Source of the DNA: Plantago major
Taxonomy: Eukaryota; Streptophyta; Magnoliopsida; Lamiales; Plantaginaceae
Reading direction: 5' to 3'
DNA: 64,000 nucleotides
Assembly (NCBI GenBank): GCA_026545765.1
Contig: CM048842.1
Coordinates: forward strand, 39,627,431-39,691,430
This document shows, in pieces, positions 13,034-22,915 of the stretch (position 1 is the first letter of the stretch; each line of letters begins with the position of its first letter). Below the pieces are notes generated by a model that saw nothing but the letters and a program-made list of their open reading frames with translations, was not told the DNA's origin and did not search any database. The position numbers and the translations under genes are program-made.

Positions 13034-14157
13034 TGCTAGAACTGAAGGACCGGTATTGGTACTATCTGGACAGTTACAGACGATGTTGACTATGATGTTG
13101 AGTCAACAATTCTGACAATGATGAAACGATGTCGACCGTAAAGTAAATGTGAATAAAATACTGAACACAGATAATAGTTAAGCCGGTATAAAAAGATACC
13201 GACGGTGCCGTAGGCTAAATTTCTACCAAATATGAAAAGTAGAATTACAAAAAGAATTTTAAATCAATCACAAACGATTGTTTAAACTTACGAAAAACTA
13301 GACCTAGAATAGTCAAGAAAAACCTATTCTAGTTCGAAAATACTAGAGTAAATCTCAATCTTTAGAAATCACTCACAAGTATAAACGAAATAAAAGTCTA
13401 GTAAAGCAAGAAGCCCTAAACTAAATAATATGAATCAATGATGATCAAAGGCGTCTTCTTGTAGATGTCATTCCTCTTGTATATATAATATTCTGATCGA
13501 TTTCTTCAAGAAGGACGCTCTCCTGGTTTTGTTTCCTGCTCCTTTTATATATAGTTGCAGCCAAGTCGAACAGTGGAAGAAAAACGTGTAGAAGGAAAGC
13601 AGCTTTCTTTAATCGTTCTTGTGTAAGGAAATCTTCTGTATATAATATATCTTGAGAATCTTTATTTCCTTCTTTCTCTCAATGTGCCCATGTATTAACA
13701 AACTCTTTCCTTCTTTATTTAGATTGCGTTCCTTGTGTCCAAAGCAAATCAAACTCTTTCCTGAATCTTCTTTCCTGTGCCCAGATTCATTCTTCACGTT
13801 CTAGCTCTTCACGTCTGTTTGCTGGAAGCTTTCCAGATCTTCCAGATTTTCCAGATCTTTTCCTTAAGGCCCAAGTTAACCAATCTTGATCCATTAAGCA
13901 ATGTTGAAGCCCAACTTGATATATCCTACAAAATATCCAAAGAAAAACAAGTACAATTGTCGAACCGGTTAAAAAACGAAGAAAGGTCGAATTAACAAAA
14001 CAAGTGCAATATAAATTGCACTTTCAATCTCCCCTTAATTCTTGCCTTTCTTCACAAAAACCTGAAAGTAGTTTGTAGGAAAATTCAAGATAATATCAAG
14101 AAACTCCTCCTTGCTCCAAGAACTCCCCCTTAATACAAAAAAACAAGAGTACAAACA
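13034..14157 (-). repeat. Copia-B 5' LTR
   Basis: Pairs with 8142-9270. The outer edge at 14157 (plus strand ACAAACA) is fixed by the GTAAT duplication at 14158-14162. It contains the palindrome TGTTGAGTCAACA at 13096-13108. Confidence 0.92.
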
Positions 14158-14162
14158 GTAAT

Positions 14163-15136
14163 CCATATTTTCCTGGCGAGCACCAATAGAAACTGATGAC
14201 GGCCTATTAATCAAGACTAATAAGAGAAGTTTCCGAGACATAAGATTCCTTATAAATTGTATTCTCCACTTGGGAATTATTGTACGGGTCTTCTATTTGC
14301 TCTTTTTTGTTACTTAACAATAATAACTGTTTACGTGACTAAAATATATTGAAATTTACTTTTTTTTTTAATAAGGAAAATTAGAATTTTAGGAATTAGG
14401 AAGAGGAATACATCTATACCCCGAGCAGGATCCCCCTGAAAAGCAAGAGTAAGAGAATTACTACATATCTGGAAAGAGAGAGAGCTACGTTGGGCCTTAT
14501 ATTTGTAGGCGTCGTTTCCTATATATATTACTACATTTGTTTATCTATCATAGTTTTTCCGTTTATAAGAATTTCTATATCTTATTTTTTTGAACGGTTG
14601 CGATTGAATTCTAATACAACAAAATACTGCTTTAGGCGAGTGCTCACTTTGCGACATATATTTTTTATACTTTCCATTATAGAGAAGGCTTTTCCATATC
14701 TTTTTGTAAATCACTCGGCATTTTAACTTACAAATTTCTTTTATATTCCAATCTATATCCATGTATGGGTGATCCTGTTGGCTTAGTTTAATAACTTAGT
14801 CAAGAAGAAAAATATGAAATATATTTTCCTAATTCAGTCATAAAAGGTTTCCAAAGAAGATAAATGGCTAATTACATTCTTAAGAACAGCAAGAATCCCG
14901 AATCATACAATATTTATTAGGATTCGTGCAAAGCTATGTATTTAGTACTACAGGACAAAACAGGAGTTGTCAGATTGTATGTAGTTGAATGAAGTGAAAA
15001 GGGAATTCTATGTATGATCCATATGAATAGCATTGCTAACAAAGCCTAGGACTATAACAGATACTAAATCTGCCTACTAATACAGTAATTATGGATATTA
15101 TAAAATGGGTATTATATATAGGCGTTGAAAAAACTA
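14163..15136. other. AT-rich sequence, nothing recognised
   Basis: Right-hand part of the unclassified insert, contiguous with 7499-8141 once Copia-B is removed. An open frame at 14490-14726 is rich in Ile, Phe and Tyr, as expected by chance from AT-rich DNA. I see no convincing gene. Confidence 0.4.
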
Positions 15137-16212
15137 ACTACCCTAAATTGCTTTGTTGTAAATCAACGATGGAAAGACAAAAAGGTTCCCCAACCTCCCT
15201 CTGCTATGCTACTCCTAACTTCCTAGTTAAAATCCTACGCGATTACCTCTAACGATAGAAGGGCATAATACTATGGTGCTCAAGACGCAGTCGGCACGAG
15301 TACCCCTCCTCAGTTCAATGAAACTACTGCGTCACTCAGCAGAACATCACACCACGGAGGATGTATAGAGTTGTATAACCGCGATTTACGTTTAATAACT
15401 ATTCCATGAATATATCACGGTATATAGAGAAGTAGCAAAAGAAGAGTTACAACGGTTCGCCTTTACAAAAGAAAATTAGATACTCATAGTAATCTAAGAA
15501 AAAAAATTGAAAAACTAGTGAAGAAAGGAAGAAGAAGCTTAGTCTATGATATCTTCGTGCTGCTGCTTCTACGGTTTCCTCCTTCTGGGTGCCTGACAGC
15601 CAGCAATTTTGGGGTTTCACTTTCCCGAAGATTGGTTTTCTCTCAGGAGAGCTACTTTGTGATCTGTGTAGAATTATGAGACCCCTGAGATCTTATTTAT
15701 AGTGTGGAAATCGAGCTCTGGCCGCCATTTTTCAATAAGGAAGGTTTAGGCGGGCTCTAGCCTGACAGGCCAGGAATCAACCCAGAATCAGAAAAGAACC
15801 TTCACTGCGGTCGCCTGTGGACCACAGTGAGTCATTCTGCGGTCCCCTGGTGGCTGTCAAGTGCGATATCTTCAGCTTCAATTTCAGGCTTCTTAACTTC
15901 GTTTCCTCGGAAAGTGGTCTTCTACAAAGTTGTTGCATCTTCAATTATGTTCGCATTGGTTAGTATCGTGACAAGTTTTGACTCCTCGAACTCCGTGCAA
16001 CGGTCAATCCGGCTTATTCGCTTCCTCGTCTCGATTTGGCACAATTATGCCGTTTTGGTGCCTGAAATCGTGCAAATCCTCAAAACCGCAATCATGACCT
16101 TAAGAAAACATGCAAAATTGGTAATTGACCATAAAACGATACAAATATTGCATCTAAGGCAAAAAATGAGGTTCTAAAAGCATGCTATATCGCACATTTC
16201 ATTGTCACGTCA
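15137..16212 (-). repeat. LTR of element C, U3-side piece
   Basis: Matches about positions 225 to the end of the LTR at 21523-22915. Landmarks are the CCTCCCTCTGCTATGCTACTC block, AATATATCACGGTATAT, the GGGGTTTCACTT block and the terminal ATTGTCACGTCA. The minus-strand TATA box TATAAAT is at 15695-15701. The terminus is followed immediately by pol-end sequence of element B. Confidence 0.8.
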
Positions 16213-16578
16213 GGTTGCCTCCCAACAAGCGCTCGTTTATAGTCGTTAACCCGACTATTCTTCGACCTTTGGCAAGTCAACTTGTACGTCTCCATCTGGT
16301 TGGCGTGTTGTCGCTCTCCTGAGGTGTAGGGTTTAACTCTGTGCCCGTTCACCTTGAAAATTGCTCTTGATTTGTAGTCTAGCAGTTGGATTGTTCCGCA
16401 TGGATATATCCTGAGGACTTTATACGGTCCCTTCGACTTGCTTTTAAATTTCCTTGGAAACCACTTCAGACGGGAATCGTAAAGCAACATTTCTTGCCCT
16501 ACTTCGATCTGCTTTTGCCTAATGTTCTTATCATGGTAAGCCTTTGTCTTCTCTTTATATATCTTTGAGTTGGCGTAC
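16213..16578 (-). pseudogene. pol C-terminal region of element B (integrase C-terminal domain)
   Basis: Minus-strand reading shows K-I-Y-K-E-K-T-K-A-Y-H-D-K, L-L-Y-D-S-R-L-K-W-F-P-R-K-F-K-S-K and G-P-Y-K-V, the integrase C-terminal region of Athila-type elements, ending in R-A-L-V-G-R-Q-P. The matching upstream part of the domain ends at 22916 on the other side of element A. The motif AGCGCTTGTTGGGAGGCAAC at the end recurs in element A at about 20080-20100. Confidence 0.82.
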
Positions 16579-17926
16579 TGTTGTGCACTCAAAGATTTTG
16601 ATTTCATTGTAGAACCTGTAACCCCTAACTACAATCAAAGATTAAATTTATTTATGTCGGAAGCCCTCAAATCCATAGTTTATAGTGGAAAGCTGACTCC
16701 GGACGTCGTTCTCCACGGACACTTAGCATAGGAACAAGCAAATATCGTATGCAGAAAGTAAACAAAATGATTGCAGATAGATTGATTGATTTGCAGTAAA
16801 CCCTAATTGACTTTATGAAATCGATGGTGAGAAGATGTAAAGGATCCCCGACCTCCCTCTGCTATGCTACTCCCAACTACTTAGAATCAAACAACGTAAT
16901 AGTCGTCTATAGGCAGCAAAGAAACATGCCAAAAGGATGAAATCGTAGTTAATCCAGACAGCTTCACTAATTATACCAACAATGTGTTGTGTCACTCAAC
17001 ACACTATCTCGTCACATTTTCAGAAAAATCACATAAGATAATGTAAAGTCCTTTACCAAGTCTCAGTTAGTAAGGATTTCGCACGTAAAGAGTCGGAAGA
17101 ATAAAGAACAAGTACGAAATTACGTTTTAAAACTAATTCATAAATATATCACGGTATATAAAGAAGTAAGAGTCACGACGGTTTACCTTTACAAGAGAAA
17201 GTTAGCTACTCATAGTAATCTACTAGACAGAAATCGAAAAGAAAAAGAAAATAAAGAAGAAGAACAAGCTTAGTCATTGATATCTTCGTGCTGCTTCTAG
17301 GGTTTCCTCCTACTGGATGCCTGACGGCCAGCGGATTTGGGTTTCACTTCCCCGAGGACTGGTTCTCTCAAGAGAGCTATTTTTTGAGCGGTGTAGGATT
17401 ATGAGACCCCTGAGGTCTTATTTATACATGAAATTTCGTGCTCTGGCCGCCATTTTCCAATAAGGAAGGTTTAGAAAGGCGGGTTCTAGCCTGACAGGCC
17501 AGAAAAAGGGCCCAGGACAAAACTGACACTGCGTTCCATAGTGGGCCACAGAGTGCGATTTCTGCAGGTTCTGTATGTTCTTCTTTGGTCTTCGATTTCG
17601 GGCTTCGTAACTTCGTTTCCTCGAAAAGTGGTGTTCTACAATGTTGTTGCATCTTCAATTATCTTCGCATTGGTTGGTCGAATGACATGTTTGACTCATT
17701 GAACTCCGTGCAACGGCCAATCCAACGTATTTACTTAACTTTCTCGATTTCGCACAATTATATCGTTTTAGCGAGTGAAATCGTGCAATTCCTCAAAAAT
17801 GCGATCATGACCTACAAAATACACACGAAGTTGGTAATTGACTATAAAACGATACAAATATTGAATCTAAGGCAAAAAAACGAGGGTCTAAAAGCATGCA
17901 ATATTGCATATTTCGTTGTCACATCA
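16579..17926 (-). repeat. Element A 3' LTR
   Basis: Starts TGTTGTGCACT and ends ACATCA on the plus strand; similar over its full length to 21523-22915. The minus-strand TATA box TATAAAT is at 17420-17426. Confidence 0.85.
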
Positions 17927-20078
17927 CACCCCGAACCAGTTTCTTGCTCATCCTTGAGCTAAGCAATAATGATAATCAAGAAGTGACTACGAAATGAGCA
18001 ACAAGAATAATTCACCACATAGATAAGTAGACAGTTTCTAGGGTTTCAAACTCTACTGACTGGCTTAATTAGTTTCAACTCCAACTTTATGACTCCACGG
18101 CATGCAATTAATAAGTAAGCATCACTCACTACAGCCAGCGGTTACAAGTGTAATCCAATGTCCTTCTAGGTGTACTTTCAAATCATTACCTCGCGGTAAC
18201 GTTATGCAATCCTTCTCCCAAAAGTCGAGGCACAATTCAAAGTAGTACTCAGGTTGGCTTGGTACGTAAAATAGGTAGGATAATATAGAGTAGTGTTTGG
18301 CTAAGCATCATTAAAAGATGAGCAAGGCAGAACAAAGGGTATTTCATGGGAACTTATCCTTTCGGACACCGAGTTCCTTGATTCGACTTCGTCCTCTATC
18401 AATGAAAAATCTTCAACTTCTCCTTTATCATCATTACTACTTCATCGGTTGCTTCACACATAGACAACTTGCTCCTTTATTTTTTCTTTTTCTTTTGACA
18501 TACTATTTTTTGCAGTTGTTTTTACTGACTCGTATGCTTTTGGTTGGGCTAGGTCAGAGCATATATGCAGCAAGCAGCGAAGCGTGAAAACAAATCCACA
18601 GCCTCTCCTCTTAGTCATAATATACACTTAGTACTCTTCCACAGATCAACAATTTTTTCAAAAAGTAAAAGACCTTAGACGTAACAGATAAGATTAAAAA
18701 TATAAATTAAATTGCAAGCTATTAAGTACGATTATTTAACGTTATTACAGACCGAGCAAGTAATTGTCAAATTCCTCCCCCAAACCTAGCTAAGAGCAGA
18801 TAGAGAAACTAGGAAAGTAAAGAGAAAAAGAAAAGATACTCCCCTCTCGGTGCTGTGTTATCCAACCAGATGGTGGTTTAGAATGAAGATCCTTCAGGAG
18901 GCGGTGGAGGATAAAATCCTTGATAGCCTTTGTAGTACTGCGATGGATCGACCTCGGGCGGTGGATAGAGCTGTGGTGGTGGGTAATAAGGTGGATACTC
19001 AAAGTGACCATACCCGCTAATGTTTTCTTGTTGGAAAGAAATTTGCTCATAGTTGTGTAGGTAAGTAACATGATTGTTCCAATCCGACCTCCGGCCCATT
19101 TCGTTCATTTCATCTCGCCTTCGTGCACTCCCTTGACTCCCCACCTGATAGTTGTTCACAAATTCGTTGAACGAATTCATGTTAAAAGCTCCTTGCGGTG
19201 GGTATCCTCCTTCGTTCATCCCTGGTACCTGGGCTCAAAAGTGTGTGAGATAGCATGTTTGGAGTGAACTTTGTACTATAGCTTACATGGAAATCTCATG
19301 GGTCTTCCTCCCCCAAACCTGATGTACGGTACAACATGTATGAAAAATTCCAGCTTGTGATAAATCAACAGCTACTTCAAATCAATGCATGAACTATGCA
19401 TGTAGCGCAAATTCTCATATTGTGTCAAACATCAAAGTGCAGAGCATGCTGCAATGAAAATTCCATCCAATGAGCATATGACGATGCAAACATGCTTCCT
19501 AAGCATAATTCTTCAAGTAAAGATCATGTGAGAATGTAATCGAAGGAGAAAAGGGTCGACAACGGGATTTGTTCTATTGAGACATTTTATTGAACATGGT
19601 GAGCAAGAACAAAAACCCTCAAATTCTCAATCAAATTGTCAAATCTCCACCAAGGTAACTGTTACTAAAGTGAATACTAGAAGTAAGCATGTATCCACAT
19701 ATGACAATCATAATCAATTCAATCCATTGAAGCATATAATTGCATATCACACAAGAAGCAAGAAGAAAGCGCAAGCAAAAAGTGAAGAATAGAAACTTGA
19801 AATCGAAGATGTTATGAAGATAATATTGAGCAGAGGTCACTTACTTGGTGTTGTTGATAGATGGGCAAGCCAAGAATACAATGGTATGATAAAAATATAT
19901 AGAGTAAGTGAAGAAACTTGAGAAATTAATGACAGCGTTTTTTGGTTTTTCTTCTTTTAAAATAAGATTTTATAAAATAAGGTTTTTGAAAAAAAAATTG
20001 AAAAAGGTTTTCTGGTGCCAAAATCGAAAATGAAAAGTAAAAAGTTCAAATGCAAGTGCGTAAAATAAACATGACCAT
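17927..20078 (-). other. 3' region of element A between pol end and 3' LTR
   Basis: Apart from the Pro/Tyr-rich frame at 18878-19219 I see no recognisable coding content. Two copies of a purine-rich motif (minus AGGTTTGGGGGAGGA) lie near 18774-18788 and 19304-19319. Similar GTTTGGGGG tracts are common after pol in plant Tat and Athila elements. The rest is moderately AT-rich. Confidence 0.5.
18878..19219 (-). pseudogene. Pro/Tyr-rich frame in the 3' region of element A
   Basis: An uninterrupted minus-strand frame of about 113 codons. Its first half has F-N-E-F-V-N-N-Y-Q-V and an Arg-rich stretch. Its second half is a repeat-like Y-P-P-P, Q-L-Y-P-P-P and F-Y-P-P-P-P-P series. No known domain is recognised. 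It could be a remnant of an element-encoded accessory or gag-like protein, or a chance product of purine-rich repeats. The regular Tyr-Pro periodicity argues for real coding ancestry. Confidence 0.4.
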
Positions 20079-21129
20079 GGGTTGCCTCCCAAGAAGCGCT
20101 TGTTTGAGGTTTTATAGCTCGACCGCTATTCATAGATCACTTAGTTGTCGAGGTTTGGACCCTCGAACTTGTTTGAGCACTTTTTCAACCATTCGTTCGT
20201 TGCGTAGTTCGTATCTCCATCCCCACGCCTCATCGCTTCTTCTTTGAAATCTTCCCCTACGGGATCCATGCCAAATTGGAACATATATGAAGTATGTTCC
20301 TTGCTTCGCTCGTCCTTGATCGCATCCACGAAGAAAAGTTGTTCCAATCCTTCATAATGCTCATAGTCAAAGTCCACTATGTCTTCTTCCACCAGATTCG
20401 GCATTATATACCCAAATTCCTCTTCATCTCCCAAATGAAAATCATCAACACTCTCCCAGCATCCTCTTTCAACTCTTTTTCCTTCTTTCAGTAGATCTCC
20501 TCGAGTTGAAACGTTTCTTTTGTCCATTGATAATCAAGTTGTAAGTCTCTTCTCCAGCATATACCACTGCTTCTAATTTATGTAAAGTTGGTTGTCCGGT
20601 CAATGTCTTTAATCTTACTCCATTCCCTTCCATGTCCATTACCAAGAAGTCCAGTCTCGATCTCACACCTCCAATCTGTACAGGTAAGCCTTTGATTTCC
20701 CAGCACATTTCTTTGTCGAATTGTCGGCCAGCTGGACGCTAGTTCCACATGATTCTAATCCATCTTCAATCCCTAACTCCTTTGCCTTAGCCAATGACAT
20801 AAGATTTATGCTGGCTCCAAGGTCTATCATGCAATTTACCTTTTTGCCCTTCACTCCAATTGTCATATTGAATTGTCCAGGATCTCCAGCTCCCCTTCTT
20901 ATGATATCCGATCGATCTCTCCATGCCAATCCAACATAGGCCTTTCTCTGGTTTCCCTTAAATCTGCTTGATAATCAGATGGGTGTAAAGTAAGCAGATA
21001 CGCAATTGGCATTTGTGAGGTATGTTTCTCCATTTTCACTTTTGCTTTTCCTTTTGCAGCTTTCTTCATGTCGGTTGCAATTCTTCCCGGGAAAGGTAAA
21101 TCCTTCAAATCTACTAACTTACCGGTCAC
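20079..21129 (-). pseudogene. gag-protease portion of element A
   Basis: Minus-strand readings contain V-D-L-K-D-L-P-F-P-G-R-I-A (about 21070-21110), found in Athila gag, and the aspartic-protease block M-I-D-L-G-A-S-I-N-L-M (about 20800-20835). The acidic linker before RT in these elements follows (about 20150-20500). The same three blocks occur in element B at about 25980-26260 and 25290-25620, so this is a homologous but reduced region. It ends at the pol-end motif near 20080-20100. Confidence 0.75.
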
Positions 21130-21498
21130 GGACCTAATGAATCCCTTCTCTACACAATATTTCTAATCACGTCCTCTTATACAGTCTTCTTTTGCTTTAT
21201 TCTTCTCTTCCTCCTCATTTGAATTCTTGAGTTCTACTACTTCCTTAACAAATGAGCTTACGCAGAGATATATAATAATATAATCATAAAGCATATAAAT
21301 GTATTTTTAGGTTTTTGATAAGAAAATAAACAAATACGGAAAAGAAAATATTTTTGGGATTTTTGATGTGGAAATCGATTACCACAGGTTATATATATTT
21401 TTTTAGGTTTATGTTGTACGAATTTAAAGACAGTGTGTAAAGTAAAGCAAAAGAAAGAATTCAACTTATCTGGTCGAAACTTGCTTGAGCGGTCAAGT

Positions 21499-21518
21499 GT
21501 CCCCGGCAGCGATGCCAA
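21499..21518 (-). other. Element A primer binding site (tRNA-Asp type)
   Basis: Minus strand GGCATCGCTGCCGGGGAC, a variant of the Athila primer site, about 5 bp inside the LTR edge TGATGT at 21523. Confidence 0.75.
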
Positions 21519-21522
21519 ATTT

Positions 21523-22915
21523 TGATGTAAACTAAGAGATTTTGATTTCGTTGTAGACCCTGTAATCCCTAAATACAATCAAAGATTAAATTTATTTATG
21601 TCGGAAGCCCTCAAATCCACATTTTATAGCGGAAAGTTGACTCGAGATGTTGTTCTCCACGGACACTTTGCATAGGAACAAGCAAATATCGTATGTAAAT
21701 TGTATGCAGAAAGTAAACAAAATGATTGCAGACAGATTGATTGATTCGCTATAAACCCTAATTGACTTTATGAAATCAATGGTGAGAAGATGTAAAGGAT
21801 CCCCGACCTCCCTCTGCTATGCTACTCCCAACTACTTAGAATCAAACAACGTACTAGCCGTCTATAGGCAACAAAGAAACATGCCAAAAGGATCAAGTTG
21901 TAGTTAATCCAGACACCTTCACTTATACCAACAATGTGTTATGTCACTCAACACACTATCTCATCACGTTTTCAGACAAATCACATAGGATCATGTAAAG
22001 TTTGTTACCAAGTCACAATTAGTAATGATTTTCCACGCAAAGAGTCGGACGAATAAAGAACAAGTACGAAATTACATTTCAAAACTAATTCATTAATATA
22101 TCACGGTATACTAAGAAGTTACAAAAGCAGAGTTACGGCAGTTCGCCTTTACAAGAGAAAGTTAGCGACATAATAATCTACTAGACAGAAATCGAAAAGA
22201 ACAAGAAAAGAAAGAAGAAGAAGAAGCTTAGTCTCTTATGTCTTCATGCTGCTTTTAGGGTTTCCTCCTTCTAGGTGCATGACGGCCAGCGGTTTTGGGG
22301 TTTCACTTCCACGAGGACTGGTTCTCTCTCAGGAGAGCTGCTTTTTTAGCGGTGTAGAATCATGAGACCCCTGAGGTCTTATTTATACTTGAAATTTCGT
22401 GCTCTGGCCGCCATTCTTCAGTAAGGAAGGTTTAGAAAGGCGGACTCTAGCCTGACAGTTCAGGAAAAAGGGCCCAAGACAAAACCGACACTCCACTGCA
22501 GTCCGCAGTGGGCCGCAGAGAGGCTTCTGTGGTCCACAATGGGCCACAGAGTGCGATTTCTGCAGGTTCTATCTGTTCTTCAATTTCGGGCTTCGTAACT
22601 TCGTTTCCTCGGAAAGTGGTCTTCTACAATGTTGTTGCATCTTCAATTATCTTCGCATTGGTTAGTCGTATGACATGTTTTGACTCCTCGAACACCGTGC
22701 AATAACCAATCCGGTGTATTTACTTAACTTTCTCGATTTCGCACAATTATGTCGTTTTTGCACCTGAAATCGTGCAATTCCTCAAAAATGCGATCGTGGC
22801 CTACAAAATACATACGAAGTTGTTAATTGACCATAAAACAATATAAATATTGAATCTAAGGCAAAAAAACGGGGGTCTAAAAGAATGCAACATCGTACAT
22901 TTCATTGTCACATCA
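21523..22915 (-). repeat. Element A 5' LTR
   Basis: 1393 bp, bounded by TGATGT and ACATCA (an inverted hexamer). The minus-strand TATA box TATAAAT is at 22381-22387. Upstream of it (about 22493-22551) are two GGTCC/GGGCC dyads that recur in the LTRs of B and C. Confidence 0.88.

Larger units (their letters stand above)
8142..14157 (-). mobile_element. Copia-B: compact Ty1/copia element with two LTRs
   Basis: A 6.0-kb minus-strand Ty1/copia element bounded by LTRs of 1129 bp (8142-9270) and 1124 bp (13034-14157) and flanked by the perfect target duplication GTAAT (8137-8141 and 14158-14162). On the coding strand the LTR starts TGTTTGTACTC and ends TTCTAGCA or TTCTAACA. The primer site matches initiator tRNA-Met (13020-13031) and a purine tract (AAAGGGGGAGAA) precedes the 3' LTR. 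The internal region is only about 3.8 kb and shows gag and the distal RT/RNase H region; integrase and the catalytic RT core were not seen, so it looks like a defective or non-autonomous copy. The LTRs differ by a few percent by eye, so it is older than the Copia-A tandem. Confidence 0.92.
1703..15136. other. 13.4-kb insertion inside the LTR of element C
   Basis: The LTR of C stops near 1703 and resumes near 15137 at about the same LTR position. After removing two younger insertions (solo LTR 6068-7498 and Copia-B 8137-14162), about 6 kb of host DNA remains (1703-6072, 7499-8141, 14163-15136). A possible 4-bp duplication, ACTA, is seen at 1699-1702 and 15137-15140. I see no terminal inverted repeats and no transposase-like reading. 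The nature of the 6 kb is unknown. Confidence 0.55.
1..16212 (-). mobile_element. Athila-like Ty3/gypsy element C (partial, runs off left edge)
   Basis: This is the 5' portion of a minus-strand Ty3/gypsy element. Read from high to low coordinates it has a 5' LTR (15137-16212 continued at 1474-1704), an Asp-type primer binding site (1450-1470) and a gag region (1-1449), then leaves the window. The 5' LTR is split by a 13.4-kb stretch (about 1703-15136). The two LTR pieces are complementary: each matches a different part of the intact LTR at 21523-22915 and they meet at about the same LTR position. The U3 edge at 16212 abuts the pol-end motif of element B, so C is best read as inserted into B. 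It is broken in several places and looks old. Confidence 0.75.
16579..22915 (-). mobile_element. Element A: LTR element lacking RT and integrase, nested in element B
   Basis: A 6.3-kb minus-strand unit with two related LTRs (21523-22915 and 16579-17926), a primer site at 21499-21518, a gag-protease portion (20140-21129) and a 2.1-kb 3' region. The integrase of element B stops at one edge and resumes at the other, so A is an insertion. The flanking 5-mers CGTAC (16574-16578) and CGTGA (22916-22920) look like a decayed target duplication. With no RT or integrase it must have relied on partner elements. The LTRs differ by several percent by eye. Confidence 0.82.

Noticed and set aside
13034-14026. 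Copia-B 5' LTR at first seemed to end at 14026 and to be shared with a second truncated copy to its right
   Set aside because: The perfect duplication GTAAT at 8137 and 14158 sets the LTR edge at 14157; the sequence after 14026 is part of the LTR.
1474-16212. The LTR of element C as an LTR shared between C and B in tandem
   Set aside because: It resembles the LTR of A rather than that of B in both halves, so insertion of C into B explains the layout more simply.
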